DNA of 64,000 nt from JBLXBZ01 sp048265185 (lineage in GTDB: Bacteria > Pseudomonadota > Alphaproteobacteria > Rhizobiales > Stappiaceae), in assembly GCA_048265185.1 (NCBI GenBank), contig JBLXBZ010000012.1, positions 1-64,000 of the forward strand. The letters are read 5' to 3'. Below are positions 8,736 to 17,290 of the stretch, in pieces (the stretch's first letter is position 1; each line of letters begins with the position of its first letter). The notes beneath the pieces were generated by a model. It was not told the origin of the DNA, ran no database searches, and saw only the letters and a list, made by a program, of their open reading frames with translations. Position numbers and translations under genes: made by a program.

Positions 8736-9731
8736 ATGTCCTATTCATCTCCTGACATGTCAACGATTCTCATGGCGCGTAAACGCCTGGCGGGAAAGCT
8801 CGTCAAAACGCCCGTGAAACAATCGAATAGTCTCTCACAAAAGACCGGCGCGGACGTTTGGCTGAAATGCGAGCACCACCAGAAAACCGGGTCTTTTAAA
8901 TTTCGCGGCGCGCTCAACGCCGTTTTAAATCTCGACGAGGCCCAAAAGGCCAAGGGCGTGGTCGGCGTCTCCACTGGCAACCACGGACGTGGGTTGGCGC
9001 ATGCGGCAAAACTTAGCGGCGTAGCCTGCGTCATCTGCATGTCAAAGCTGGTTCCAGCCAACAAGGTGGACGGCATTCGCTCTGAAGGCGCAAACGTGCG
9101 CATTATTGGCGAAAGTCAAGATGAGGCTCAAATTGAAGTTGATCGCTTGGTGAGAGAAGAAGGCATGACCATGCTTCCTCCTTTTGACCATAGCGACATC
9201 ATTTCCGGACAAGGCACGCTTGGACTGGAAATGCTAGAAGAGCTTCCCCGGACTGAAACTCTGATCATCCCCCTTTCCGGCGGCGGATTGATCTCCGGCG
9301 TCGCCATCGCCGCAAAAGCGCTAAACCCGAAAATTCGCGTCATTGGCGTAAGCATGGAGCGCGGCGCCGCCATGCACGCCAGCCAGACGGCGGGCAAACC
9401 AGTCGAAGTGGAAGAATTACAAACTCTGGCGGATTCTCTGGGCGGTGGAATTGGCCTCGACAATCGCCACACCTTTCATCTCGTCCGTGAGCTGGTCGAT
9501 GATATTATTCTTCTAGACGAAGATGAAATCGCCGCCGGCCTCGCCCATGCCTATTGGCGTGAAAATGAAGTGGTCGAAGGCAGCGGCTCTGTCGCCATCG
9601 GCGCCATTCTCGCTGACAAGATTGATATTTCAGGCCCGACCCTTTGCCTTCTTTCAGGCAAGAATATCGATATGAAACTGCATCATCAGATCATCTCACA
9701 AATTCTTTCAAACGGTGGAACGGGGGCGTGA
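8736..9731 (+). CDS. eutB: Threonine dehydratase-like PLP enzyme of hydroxyectoine utilisation
   Basis: The 331-residue fold-type II PLP enzyme resembles serine/threonine dehydratases. The PLP lysine is K55 in TGSFKFRGALN, and the phosphate-binding loop appears as PLSGGGLISGVA. The ATG at 8736, four bases after the eutA stop, gives the usual family length; an upstream in-frame start at 8676 would overlap eutA and is not needed. It is proposed to dehydrate or deaminate the hydroxylated diaminobutyrate derivative from hydroxyectoine. Confidence 0.88.
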   Translation: MSYSSPDMSTILMARKRLAGKLVKTPVKQSNSLSQKTGADVWLKCEHHQKTGSFKFRGALNAVLNLDEAQKAKGVVGVSTGNHGRGLAHAAKLSGVACVICMSKLVPANKVDGIRSEGANVRIIGESQDEAQIEVDRLVREEGMTMLPPFDHSDIISGQGTLGLEMLEELPRTETLIIPLSGGGLISGVAIAAKALNPKIRVIGVSMERGAAMHASQTAGKPVEVEELQTLADSLGGGIGLDNRHTFHLVRELVDDIILLDEDEIAAGLAHAYWRENEVVEGSGSVAIGAILADKIDISGPTLCLLSGKNIDMKLHHQIISQILSNGGTGA

Positions 9732-9734
9732 TTC

Positions 9735-10727
9735 ATGGCGAAAATTCGCATTTTGACCGAAGCGGACATTCGCAAATTCGTCGCTCTCGACCTCGAGGCC
9801 GTCGCCTGTATTGAAAACGCGTTTGACGCTTTGGCGACGCAACCGGTGGTGATGCCGCCAATCCTTCGTCTCGATATTCATGAATTCAACGGCGAAGTTG
9901 ACGTTAAAACCGCTTATGTTCCCGGTCTTGACAGCTTCGCCATCAAGGTGAGCCCAGGTTTTTTCGATAATCCCAAACTTGGCCTTCCCAGCGTCAATGG
10001 AATGATGATGGCGTTATCCGCCAAAACCGGACTATTGGAAGCGCTGCTGCTCGACAATGGTTATTTGACGGATGTGCGCACGGCCGCCGCTGGCGCGGTG
10101 GCCGCTCGTCACCTCGCCCGCGCCGACGCGTCATGCGCCGCGATTATAGGCGCAGGCATGCAAGCGGCCCTTCAACTTGAAGCTCTGACGTTGGTGCGCC
10201 CAATCACAAAAGCCATAATTTGGGGGCGTGATCCAGCCAAAGGAAAAATCTTGGCGGAAAACCTCGGCCAGCGTTTGAAAATCGACGTCAGTTTTGCGCA
10301 AGACCCTCGTACGGCGATCAAAGGCGCCGACATCATCGTCACCACGACGCCAGCCACCGAACCTTTGCTAGAGGCCTCATGGATCGAAGCCGGCCAACAC
10401 CTCACCGCCATGGGGTCCGACGCGGAACACAAGAATGAAATCGACCCCAAAATGGTCGCGCGCGCCGACCTCTACGTGGCCGACAGCCTCTCCCAAACAC
10501 GCCGTCTGGGAGAATTACATCACGCCATCGCGAAAAACTTCATAAAGCCTGACACGCTCTTCGCCGAACTTGGCGACATTATCTCCACGCAACGCGTAGG
10601 GCGAACAAACGACAACCAGATTACCTATTGCGATCTGACCGGAACGGGTGTGCAGGACACCGCAATCGCCACCCATGCGCTCCTGCGCGCAACATCCGAA
10701 AACGCTGGTCTTTCTCTTGAAAACTGA
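9735..10727 (+). CDS. eutC: Ornithine cyclodeaminase/mu-crystallin-like protein of hydroxyectoine utilisation
   Basis: 330 residues, with the ornithine cyclodeaminase and mu-crystallin fold: an N-terminal substrate domain with VKVSPG-like residues, then a Rossmann domain (AAIIGAGMQAALQLEAL) that binds NAD(H). It starts three bases after the eutB stop, suggesting translational coupling. In the proposed scheme EutC reduces the imine product made by EutB, feeding the common diaminobutyrate route. The family call is firm; the exact reaction is inferred. Confidence 0.88.
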   Translation: MAKIRILTEADIRKFVALDLEAVACIENAFDALATQPVVMPPILRLDIHEFNGEVDVKTAYVPGLDSFAIKVSPGFFDNPKLGLPSVNGMMMALSAKTGLLEALLLDNGYLTDVRTAAAGAVAARHLARADASCAAIIGAGMQAALQLEALTLVRPITKAIIWGRDPAKGKILAENLGQRLKIDVSFAQDPRTAIKGADIIVTTTPATEPLLEASWIEAGQHLTAMGSDAEHKNEIDPKMVARADLYVADSLSQTRRLGELHHAIAKNFIKPDTLFAELGDIISTQRVGRTNDNQITYCDLTGTGVQDTAIATHALLRATSENAGLSLEN

Positions 10728-10740
10728 CCCGACCACCCGC

Positions 10741-10754
10741 GGCCGATATCGGCC
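10741..10754. repeat. 14-bp perfect palindrome between eutC and doeA
   Basis: GGCCGATATCGGCC sits in the 44-bp gap, 18 bases before the doeA start codon. As RNA it can form a five-pair stem with an ATAT loop. It may be a weak structural element near the doeA ribosome site or a protein-binding site. Confidence 0.35.
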
Positions 10755-10771
10755 CACTCAGGACGCAGACC

Positions 10772-11953
10772 ATGACAGAGGTCACTTTAAACTTCTCACG
10801 TGAAGAATACGCCGAGCGGCTGGCTAAAGTCCGAAAATCCATGGAAAAAAGCGGTTTGGACGTTCTGATCATATCAGATCCGTCAAATATGGCGTGGTTG
10901 ACCGGCTATGACGGCTGGTCCTTTTACGTTCACCAATGCGTGGTGGTTACGCCGGACGGCGAACCACTGTGGTATGGCCGCTCGCAAGACGCTAATGGCG
11001 CATTGCGCACATCTTATCTGAGCGAAGAAAATATTCTTTTTTATCCTGACCAATATGTGCAATCGACAGAATGTCATCCCATGGATTTGCTGTCGCAGAT
11101 GCTCACGGATCGGGGGTATGGCGACCATCACATCGGGCTGGAGCTGGATAATTACTATTTCTCGGCGGCCGCCTATATGTCTTTATTGAACTATATGCCA
11201 AACGCCACGTTCAAAGACGCCACCGCATTGGTCAACTGGGAGCGGGCGGTCAAATCGACGACTGAACTTAGCTACATGCGCCAAGCGGCGCGCATCACGG
11301 AAGCGATACACGCGCGTATCCGGGAGAAAGCGGTCGTTGGACTGCGTAAATGCGATCTGGTCGCTGAAATTTATGACGCTGGAGTTCGCGGCGTCGACGG
11401 CATGGGGGGGGACTACCCGGCCATCGTCCCCTTGTTGCCATCGGGCGAAGACGCCTCGGCGCCGCATCTGACATGGGACGACAAGCCCTTGAAACGCGGC
11501 GAAGGCACTTTCTTTGAAGTGTCCGGGTGTTTTAAACGCTACCATGCCCCCTTATCGCGCACGATTTTCCTCGGCGACCCGCCGCAACATTTCCTCGACG
11601 CCGAAAAAGCCGTCTTGGAGGGAATGGACGCTGGTCTGGAGGCGGCGCGCGCGGGAAACGCCTGCGAAGATATCGCCAATGCGTTTTTCGCAGTACTCAA
11701 CCGCTACGGCTTCATCAAAGACAACCGCACGGGCTACCCGATTGGCCTGTCTTATCCGCCTGACTGGGGAGAGCGGACCATGAGCCTGCGTCCCGGCGAC
11801 CGCACCGAGCTAAAACCCGGCATGACCTTTCATTTCATGACCGGCTTGTGGATGGACAGTTGGGGCATCGAGATCACCGAGAGCATCGCCATCACTGAAG
11901 GAGAGGTCTCCGTTCTCGCCAATGTTCCGCGCCAATTGTTCGTAAAGGACTGA
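10772..11953 (+). CDS. doeA: Ectoine hydrolase (M24 peptidase fold)
   Basis: The 393-residue protein has an N-terminal creatinase-type domain (IISDPSNMAWLTGYDGWSFY) and a C-terminal pita-bread domain, as in M24 peptidases. The family (DoeA/EutD) opens the ectoine ring to N-alpha-acetyl-diaminobutyrate; EutD also accepts hydroxyectoine. The length fits the family. It follows eutC and precedes doeB by six bases. In known cases the hydrolase forms a complex with the deacetylase, and the product alpha-ADABA is an inducer of EnuR. Confidence 0.92.
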   Translation: MTEVTLNFSREEYAERLAKVRKSMEKSGLDVLIISDPSNMAWLTGYDGWSFYVHQCVVVTPDGEPLWYGRSQDANGALRTSYLSEENILFYPDQYVQSTECHPMDLLSQMLTDRGYGDHHIGLELDNYYFSAAAYMSLLNYMPNATFKDATALVNWERAVKSTTELSYMRQAARITEAIHARIREKAVVGLRKCDLVAEIYDAGVRGVDGMGGDYPAIVPLLPSGEDASAPHLTWDDKPLKRGEGTFFEVSGCFKRYHAPLSRTIFLGDPPQHFLDAEKAVLEGMDAGLEAARAGNACEDIANAFFAVLNRYGFIKDNRTGYPIGLSYPPDWGERTMSLRPGDRTELKPGMTFHFMTGLWMDSWGIEITESIAITEGEVSVLANVPRQLFVKD

Positions 11954-11959
11954 TCCCGC

Positions 11960-12967
11960 ATGCATACTCACGTAACGCTTCCAGATAACCCGATCAGCTC
12001 CACCGTTCCCTTTGACGAAGACGGCGCGCATCACGGGCATCTGCGCCTTCCCTATTCACGCGACGACAGCGCATGGGGGTCCGTCATGATCCCCATTACG
12101 GTGATCCGCAACGGCCCCGGACAAACGGCTTTATTGACCGGAGGAAACCATGGCGATGAATATGAAGGCCCGGTGGCCCTATTCGATCTGGCGAACACTT
12201 TAAAGCCTGAAGACGTTGATGGCCGAGTGATTATCGCGCCTGCGATGAATTACCCCGCTTTCCGTAGCGCCAGCCGCACCTCGCCCATCGACAAATACAA
12301 TCTCAACCGAACCTTCCCCGGCCACCCGGGCGGCTCCGTCACGGAAAAGATCGCCGATTATTTCGAGCGCACCCTTCTGCCCATGGCCGATTACGTGCTG
12401 GATATCCATTCAGGCGGCAAGACTCTGGACTTCATCCCATTCGCCGCTGCCCATGTTCTCCCGGACAAAACGCAAGAGGCGCGCTGCGTCGCCGCAATGC
12501 ACGCCTTCAACGCCCCCTATTCCATGATGCTTCTGGAGATAGATAATGTGGGCATGTATGACACGGCGGCGGAAAACCAAGGTAAAGTATTCATTTCCAC
12601 GGAAGTTGGCGGCGGGGGAACCTCCACCGCCCGCTCATGCGCAATTACCAAACGCGGCGTCGCCAATTTCCTCAAACACTGCGAAATCATGAAAGGCGAG
12701 CCGGAAATCAGAGACAGCGTCGCGCTCGATATTCCCGATATGAACTGCTACGTTTTCTGCGAGCATGAAGGTTTGGTGGAGCCAGTCGTGGACCTGGGCG
12801 AACCCGTCAACGTCGGAGATGTCGTCGCCTTGATTCACTCGGTGGAGCGCACTGGCGTCAGGCCATTTGAATACAGGGCTCAGAGAGATGGATTGCTGGC
12901 GGCGCGCCATTTCCCCGGGCTGGTCAAAATTGGCGACTGCCTCGCGGTTCTGGCCGTTCCAGCTTAA
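11960..12967 (+). CDS. doeB: N-alpha-acetyl-L-2,4-diaminobutyrate deacetylase
   Basis: This 335-residue zinc enzyme belongs to the succinylglutamate desuccinylase/aspartoacylase (M14-like) family. Zinc ligands H64 and E67 are in GGNHGDEYEGP, and the third histidine is in LDIHSGGKTLDF. It removes acetate from alpha-ADABA to give L-2,4-diaminobutyrate, the step after DoeA. It is the last gene of the rightward ectoine operon and is followed by a long dyad that may end transcription. Confidence 0.92.
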   Translation: MHTHVTLPDNPISSTVPFDEDGAHHGHLRLPYSRDDSAWGSVMIPITVIRNGPGQTALLTGGNHGDEYEGPVALFDLANTLKPEDVDGRVIIAPAMNYPAFRSASRTSPIDKYNLNRTFPGHPGGSVTEKIADYFERTLLPMADYVLDIHSGGKTLDFIPFAAAHVLPDKTQEARCVAAMHAFNAPYSMMLLEIDNVGMYDTAAENQGKVFISTEVGGGGTSTARSCAITKRGVANFLKHCEIMKGEPEIRDSVALDIPDMNCYVFCEHEGLVEPVVDLGEPVNVGDVVALIHSVERTGVRPFEYRAQRDGLLAARHFPGLVKIGDCLAVLAVPA

Positions 12968-12974
12968 ACCCAGC

Positions 12975-13014
12975 GGAGACTTTTCCGTTTCGAGAATAAA
13001 TCGTGAAAGTCTCC
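12975..13014 (+). terminator. Long dyad after doeB, probable end of the ectoine operon
   Basis: GGAGACTTT (12975-12983) pairs perfectly with AAAGTCTCC (13006-13014) across a 22-base loop, starting eight bases after the doeB stop. There is no clear T-run, only TCTTCG, so intrinsic termination is uncertain. A regulatory protein site for the following cytochrome gene is the alternative. Confidence 0.4.
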
Positions 13015-13119
13015 TCTTCGAACCCTATTCAAAGTTTCGTGATTACGGAATAGAATTTGTTTTACAAAGACAAACGCTGCTAGACTGGATCGAGCCACAA
13101 TGTCCTGAGGAGGTTACCC

Positions 13120-13560
13120 ATGACGCATAAAACTGTTTCGGCTATCGCGCTGGCAATGATCATCACCGCATCTTCGGCCAGCGCCGCCGACCCTGTGACC
13201 ACTCGGCAGGACATTATGAAATCCGTGGGCGCGGCGACCGGAACGCTTGGGAAAATGGTCAAAGGCGAAATCCCCTATGACCCGATCAGCGCCGAACTCG
13301 CCGTGAGACTGCTGTTCACCGCAGGCGTGGCCTTTCCAACGCAGTTCCCCGAAGGTTCCGACGCGGGCGATACGGAGGCCAGCCCGAAAATCTGGGAAAA
13401 CAAGGCGGAGTTCGATAAAATTTCCGCCGATTTCGCCGGCGCGGCGCTCGCCGCCATTCCAGCATCAAAAAATGGCCTGGACAGCTTGAAAGGTTCATTC
13501 GGCTCCATTGCGAAAAACTGCAAAGCCTGTCACCAAGAATTTCGCGCCAAGAAAAACTAA
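13120..13560 (+). CDS. Periplasmic class II cytochrome c (cytochrome c'/c-556 type)
   Basis: 146 residues. A signal peptide (cleavage near ASA at residues 20-22) precedes a four-helix domain with one haem site, CKACH at residues 134-138, close to the C terminus as is typical of cytochrome c'. It lies in the periplasm and may carry electrons or bind small gases. The start follows GAGGAGG. The next cytochrome gene begins three bases after its stop, so the two are probably one transcription unit. Confidence 0.85.
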   Translation: MTHKTVSAIALAMIITASSASAADPVTTRQDIMKSVGAATGTLGKMVKGEIPYDPISAELAVRLLFTAGVAFPTQFPEGSDAGDTEASPKIWENKAEFDKISADFAGAALAAIPASKNGLDSLKGSFGSIAKNCKACHQEFRAKKN

Positions 13561-13563
13561 ACC

Positions 13564-14478
13564 ATGTTCAAGCGCCTCATCATCAGCGGCGGCGTAATCG
13601 CCCTTATGGCTGGAGCTGGTCTTTGGATCACCCGGCCCATTTCGATTCCGCCGGCGGCGCTTCCTAACCATACGCCGGATCTGGCCAATGGCGAGGTTCT
13701 ATTCTGGGAAGGCGGCTGCGCTTCCTGTCATGCAGCGCCAGGCGCGAAAGGCGACGACAAGCTCCTTCTAAGCGGAGGTCTTGAACTCCCCACGCCCTTT
13801 GGAACCTTTCGCGCGCCCAATCTTTCGCCCTCCAAAACGGAAGGCGTCGGCGGATGGAGCCAAGCGGATTTCGTCACCGCCATGGTGGAAGGCTCTTCCC
13901 CGGAAAACACTCATTACTATCCCGCCTTCCCCTATACGTCCTACACGAACATGACGCTGACGGATTTAATGGATCTCAAGGCGTTTCTCGACACTTTGCC
14001 GGTTTCAGACAACCATGTGGCCGAACATGACATCCCCTTTCCGTTCTCAATTCGCGCGGGTCTCGGCATTTGGAAGTTGCTCTACCTGAACACAGGCCCC
14101 TTTAAGCCACACCCACAATGGAGCGAGGAGATCAATCGCGGAGCCTATCTCGTGGAAGGTCCGGGGCATTGCGCTGAATGCCATACGCCGCGTGACTTCA
14201 TGGGCGGCTTGCAATTGTCCAAATGGCTCTCTGGCGCTCCCAGCCCGCATGGCGAGGGCATTGTCCCCAATATCACCCCTTCCGCGGAAGGCTTGAGCGA
14301 CTGGAGCGCGAAAGACATCAGCTATTATTTGGAGACAGGCTTCACGCCTGATTTTGATTCGGTAGGTGGAAGCATGACTTCGGTGCAGGAAAACTGGGCC
14401 AAAGCGCCGCCTGAGGATCGTGCTACGCTTGCCGCCTATTTAAAGAGCATCCCTCCGTTAAGCGCCAAAGAGCAATAA
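13564..14478 (+). CDS. Membrane-anchored dihaem c-type cytochrome
   Basis: The 304-residue protein has an N-terminal membrane anchor or uncleaved signal (about residues 4-22) and two haem sites, CASCH (52-56) and CAECH (204-208), each in a separate mono-haem domain. The layout resembles the cytochrome c subunits of membrane-bound alcohol or sugar dehydrogenases, but no dehydrogenase gene is next to it. Together with the preceding cytochrome c' it probably forms a short periplasmic electron path. The electron donor is unknown. Confidence 0.82.
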   Translation: MFKRLIISGGVIALMAGAGLWITRPISIPPAALPNHTPDLANGEVLFWEGGCASCHAAPGAKGDDKLLLSGGLELPTPFGTFRAPNLSPSKTEGVGGWSQADFVTAMVEGSSPENTHYYPAFPYTSYTNMTLTDLMDLKAFLDTLPVSDNHVAEHDIPFPFSIRAGLGIWKLLYLNTGPFKPHPQWSEEINRGAYLVEGPGHCAECHTPRDFMGGLQLSKWLSGAPSPHGEGIVPNITPSAEGLSDWSAKDISYYLETGFTPDFDSVGGSMTSVQENWAKAPPEDRATLAAYLKSIPPLSAKEQ

Positions 14479-14576
14479 CGATTTAATAGCTAAATCAATG
14501 AAATGTAGTATGTCCTACAGACAACGGACATTTCCAATTAAGGCGCGCCGTGCTACGCCCCTTGCGGAGAAAACGC

Positions 14577-15359
14577 ATGGCCAAGTCATTTGACAAAATC
14601 GAAAAACTCGCCTTCGTGTCCAGCGACACGCAGGACGCCAAGCATGCTCACGCACAGCTAGAGCGACTTTATGGTTCTCACTCCCCTGTAGAGGCCGACG
14701 CGATCGTCGCCCTTGGCGGAGACGGCCTGATGTTGCAGACGCTTCATAGTTTCATCAACGCCAATAAACCGATTTATGGAATGAACCGTGGTTCAGTTGG
14801 CTTTTTGATGAATGAATACAAAGAAGAAAATCTTCTTGAGCGAATGCGCGCGGCAGACGTAACGAAAATCCGTCCCTTGATGATGGAGGCAAAAGACACC
14901 GAAGGTAAGACGCATCTCGCCCGGGCCATCAATGAAGTTTCCTTGCTGCGCCAGACCAATCAAGCCGCCAATCTCAGAATCACCGTCGATGGACATGTTC
15001 GGCTTGATGAACTTGTTTGCGACGGCGTTCTCGTCGCCACCCCCGCTGGCAGCACCGCCTATAATCTTTCCGCCCACGGCCCTATTTTACCAATTTACGC
15101 GCCGCTCCTTGCGCTAACGCCGATCAGCGCCTTTCGACCACGACGATGGCGCGGCGCCCTGCTTCCAAACCGCGCATCGGTGAAAATCGACATTATCGAC
15201 GGCGTAAAACGTCCGGTCAGCGCCGCCGCTGACCATACTGAAATCCGCAATGTCACCAGCGTCGCCGTGCGGGAAGACCCACGCTCTAAAAGTTTAATCA
15301 TGTTCGATGCGCATCATGGATGGGATGAACGTATTTTGACGGAAATGTTTCGTTATTGA
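14577..15359 (+). CDS. nadK: NAD kinase
   Basis: This 260-residue protein phosphorylates NAD to NADP. The catalytic GGDG motif is at residues 47-50 (ALGGDGLMLQTLH), followed by NRGSVGFLMNE and the PAGSTAYNLSAHGPI nucleotide-binding segment. The ATG at 14577 has GGAG upstream; an upstream GTG at 14550 would add a basic extension absent from relatives. It appears to be a single gene with its own promoter in the 98-bp gap after the cytochrome gene. Confidence 0.9.
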   Translation: MAKSFDKIEKLAFVSSDTQDAKHAHAQLERLYGSHSPVEADAIVALGGDGLMLQTLHSFINANKPIYGMNRGSVGFLMNEYKEENLLERMRAADVTKIRPLMMEAKDTEGKTHLARAINEVSLLRQTNQAANLRITVDGHVRLDELVCDGVLVATPAGSTAYNLSAHGPILPIYAPLLALTPISAFRPRRWRGALLPNRASVKIDIIDGVKRPVSAAADHTEIRNVTSVAVREDPRSKSLIMFDAHHGWDERILTEMFRY

Positions 15360-15474
15360 ATAGCGGCGCTGGCGTCAATCAGGCATAATTACAGCGTCGG
15401 CCAGATCTGCGCTGGCTCCGACACGCAATTGCAACCGCACATCCTTTTACGCAGAACAGCGCAAGGACCTTAAA

Positions 15475-16011
15475 ATGCAATCGGCGCCGGAGGAAGAAAA
15501 TAAACCAAGCGAATTGCTAAAGCCTCCGTTTGATTTACGCAAAAAGGTTCGAATTCTAAGCAAACGCGAAGCCGCGCAATTCGACCCTGTTGAAGCTGCG
15601 GAGAAAGCGTTGCAAAAACTCTCCGTCGAATTCAATCATTGGATGCATGAAGAAGTCGATACCCTGCGGCGAATCTGGCGTTCCTCCGATCCGCACGCAC
15701 TGACGAACGAACAATGTTTTCAGCTCATGCGCGAAGCGCACGACATCAAAGGACAAGCGGCGACTTTCGGCTATCCTCTGGTTGGAGCAGTTGCGGCTAG
15801 CCTTTGCTTTTTACTGGAACACGTGAAACCCGCCGCATCGCTGCCCTTGACGCTGGTCGGACAACACATAGACGCGATCAGCGCCATGGTGAAAGAAAAC
15901 GTGAAATCAGACGATAACCCAACCGCTCAAGCGCTTCTGGACAAATTGACGGAAGCTACGAACACTTTCGTCGCCAACCAGAGCGACGCGTTAAAAGCGG
16001 AAAATCAATAA
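15475..16011 (+). CDS. Hpt domain phosphotransfer protein
   Basis: 178 residues. The histidine phosphotransfer motif AHDIKGQAATFGYPL puts the phosphorylatable histidine at H89, inside a predicted helical bundle. No kinase or receiver domain is fused, so it would shuttle phosphate between partners encoded elsewhere. It converges with the DUF2336 gene with only nine bases between stops. DUF2336 proteins are themselves histidine-phosphotransfer-like, so the pairing may be functional. Confidence 0.75.
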   Translation: MQSAPEEENKPSELLKPPFDLRKKVRILSKREAAQFDPVEAAEKALQKLSVEFNHWMHEEVDTLRRIWRSSDPHALTNEQCFQLMREAHDIKGQAATFGYPLVGAVAASLCFLLEHVKPAASLPLTLVGQHIDAISAMVKENVKSDDNPTAQALLDKLTEATNTFVANQSDALKAENQ

Positions 16012-16020
16012 GATCCAGCC

Positions 16021-17160
16021 TCAAGCCGCGCATAGTCTTTGCTTGAAAGACCGTGCGGCGGAACGCGCGGCAACCATTTCAAGCTTGCGCAGCATTGTCA
16101 CGAGATCGTCCATTTCTTCTGTAGAACTTTGCTCATAACGCCCTAGAACACGCTCAATCATTCGGCGTGAAACCCAAGGATCGCGCGGATCCAGCCCTTC
16201 ACTGCGCAATTCACGCCAAACCTCCACGCCAATCATAAATGCAGGGTGAGTTCGCTCAGGCAAACCCGCCTTGGAGAAAAGCGCGCGAACGGAAGCCGAG
16301 CGCGCCGCAGAGATTATTCTCGCGACCCTTTCTACCGGCGTATGCGCCAAACGCGCAATCGCAGCTTCAAAAAGAACCATGTTTCCAATGCAAAGGCCGC
16401 GCAACAGCAATGAAGCGCTCAACTGCCCCGAGGCCCGCAAATGCTCGACAAGCGCCGCCACTTCTTCCGGCGCCGCCTGCCCCGCCAACGCAAGCGTGCC
16501 TTGATCGCGCGCTTCACACATCACGGAATCCATACTGCGCCCACGCAAGCCAAACTGCACCAAAGGGTGGTCGGACAAACAGTCTGTCAGCTGTTTGAGT
16601 AATTGTTGGCGTATCTCTAGCGGCGTGTCCGCTCTTGCGAACAATCGATCGCGAATATCCGGTTCATCGCCGAACCGCGCTGCGATGCGCGACATGCTGA
16701 AACGTGAAATCATGGCTTTGGGATTATCGAGTAGCGCCGCGCATGTGGCGCGCGAGCCAACCTCCGCCACCGCCCCGCACACCGCGGCCGATACATTTGG
16801 CCTTTGCGCAACCGACGCCGGCAACGGTTCTTCGCTCGCAGCGACAAAATCAACGAGTTCCGCATCCGTCAATATAGGCGAGCGCCGCACCACGATAGCG
16901 GCGATATCCGTAGCGTCATTGGCGAGTGACAAGATTATGTGGCGCGGCGCTCGCAAACTCCCGCCAAGAGCCTGCGCAAGAGCCAAGCGAACCTGCGGAG
17001 CCGGGTCGTCAAGCAGCAACGTCAGCGCGGCTTCCGCCGCCTCGCGCTCTTCCTCGCTCATTGTGGAATAAAGCCACGCCCGCGCCAAAGCCGCCGCCGC
17101 TTCCGCGCGTTGCGGCGCCGGCGCCGTTCCAACCCAATCAAGAAATCTGTGAACGATCAT
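16021..17160 (-). CDS. DUF2336 domain protein
   Basis: This 379-residue, mostly alpha-helical protein has repeated HEAT-like helices (for example ALTLLLDDPAPQVRLALAQA), as in the alphaproteobacterial DUF2336 family. Some relatives, such as the general-stress regulator type, carry a histidine-phosphotransfer-like fold, but I see no clear phospho-acceptor. It is soluble, with no signal peptide. It is convergent with the Hpt gene; function is unknown. Confidence 0.7.
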   Translation of the reverse strand: MIVHRFLDWVGTAPAPQRAEAAAALARAWLYSTMSEEEREAAEAALTLLLDDPAPQVRLALAQALGGSLRAPRHIILSLANDATDIAAIVVRRSPILTDAELVDFVAASEEPLPASVAQRPNVSAAVCGAVAEVGSRATCAALLDNPKAMISRFSMSRIAARFGDEPDIRDRLFARADTPLEIRQQLLKQLTDCLSDHPLVQFGLRGRSMDSVMCEARDQGTLALAGQAAPEEVAALVEHLRASGQLSASLLLRGLCIGNMVLFEAAIARLAHTPVERVARIISAARSASVRALFSKAGLPERTHPAFMIGVEVWRELRSEGLDPRDPWVSRRMIERVLGRYEQSSTEEMDDLVTMLRKLEMVAARSAARSFKQRLCAA

Positions 17161-17290
17161 TTCAAACCGAAGCTTTCCCGCACCCGCGACAACAATGACA
17201 CCATCTATTGTGCGACGGAAAGGTTTACGAACGGTTCACCATAATTTTAAACAAAGGACAAATAGATCAATGTAGCGCCGTCAAACCCGT

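Noticed and set aside
14480..14496. GATTTA/TAAATC hairpin after the dihaem cytochrome gene
   Set aside because: Only six weak AT pairs and no T-run; too little to call a terminator.
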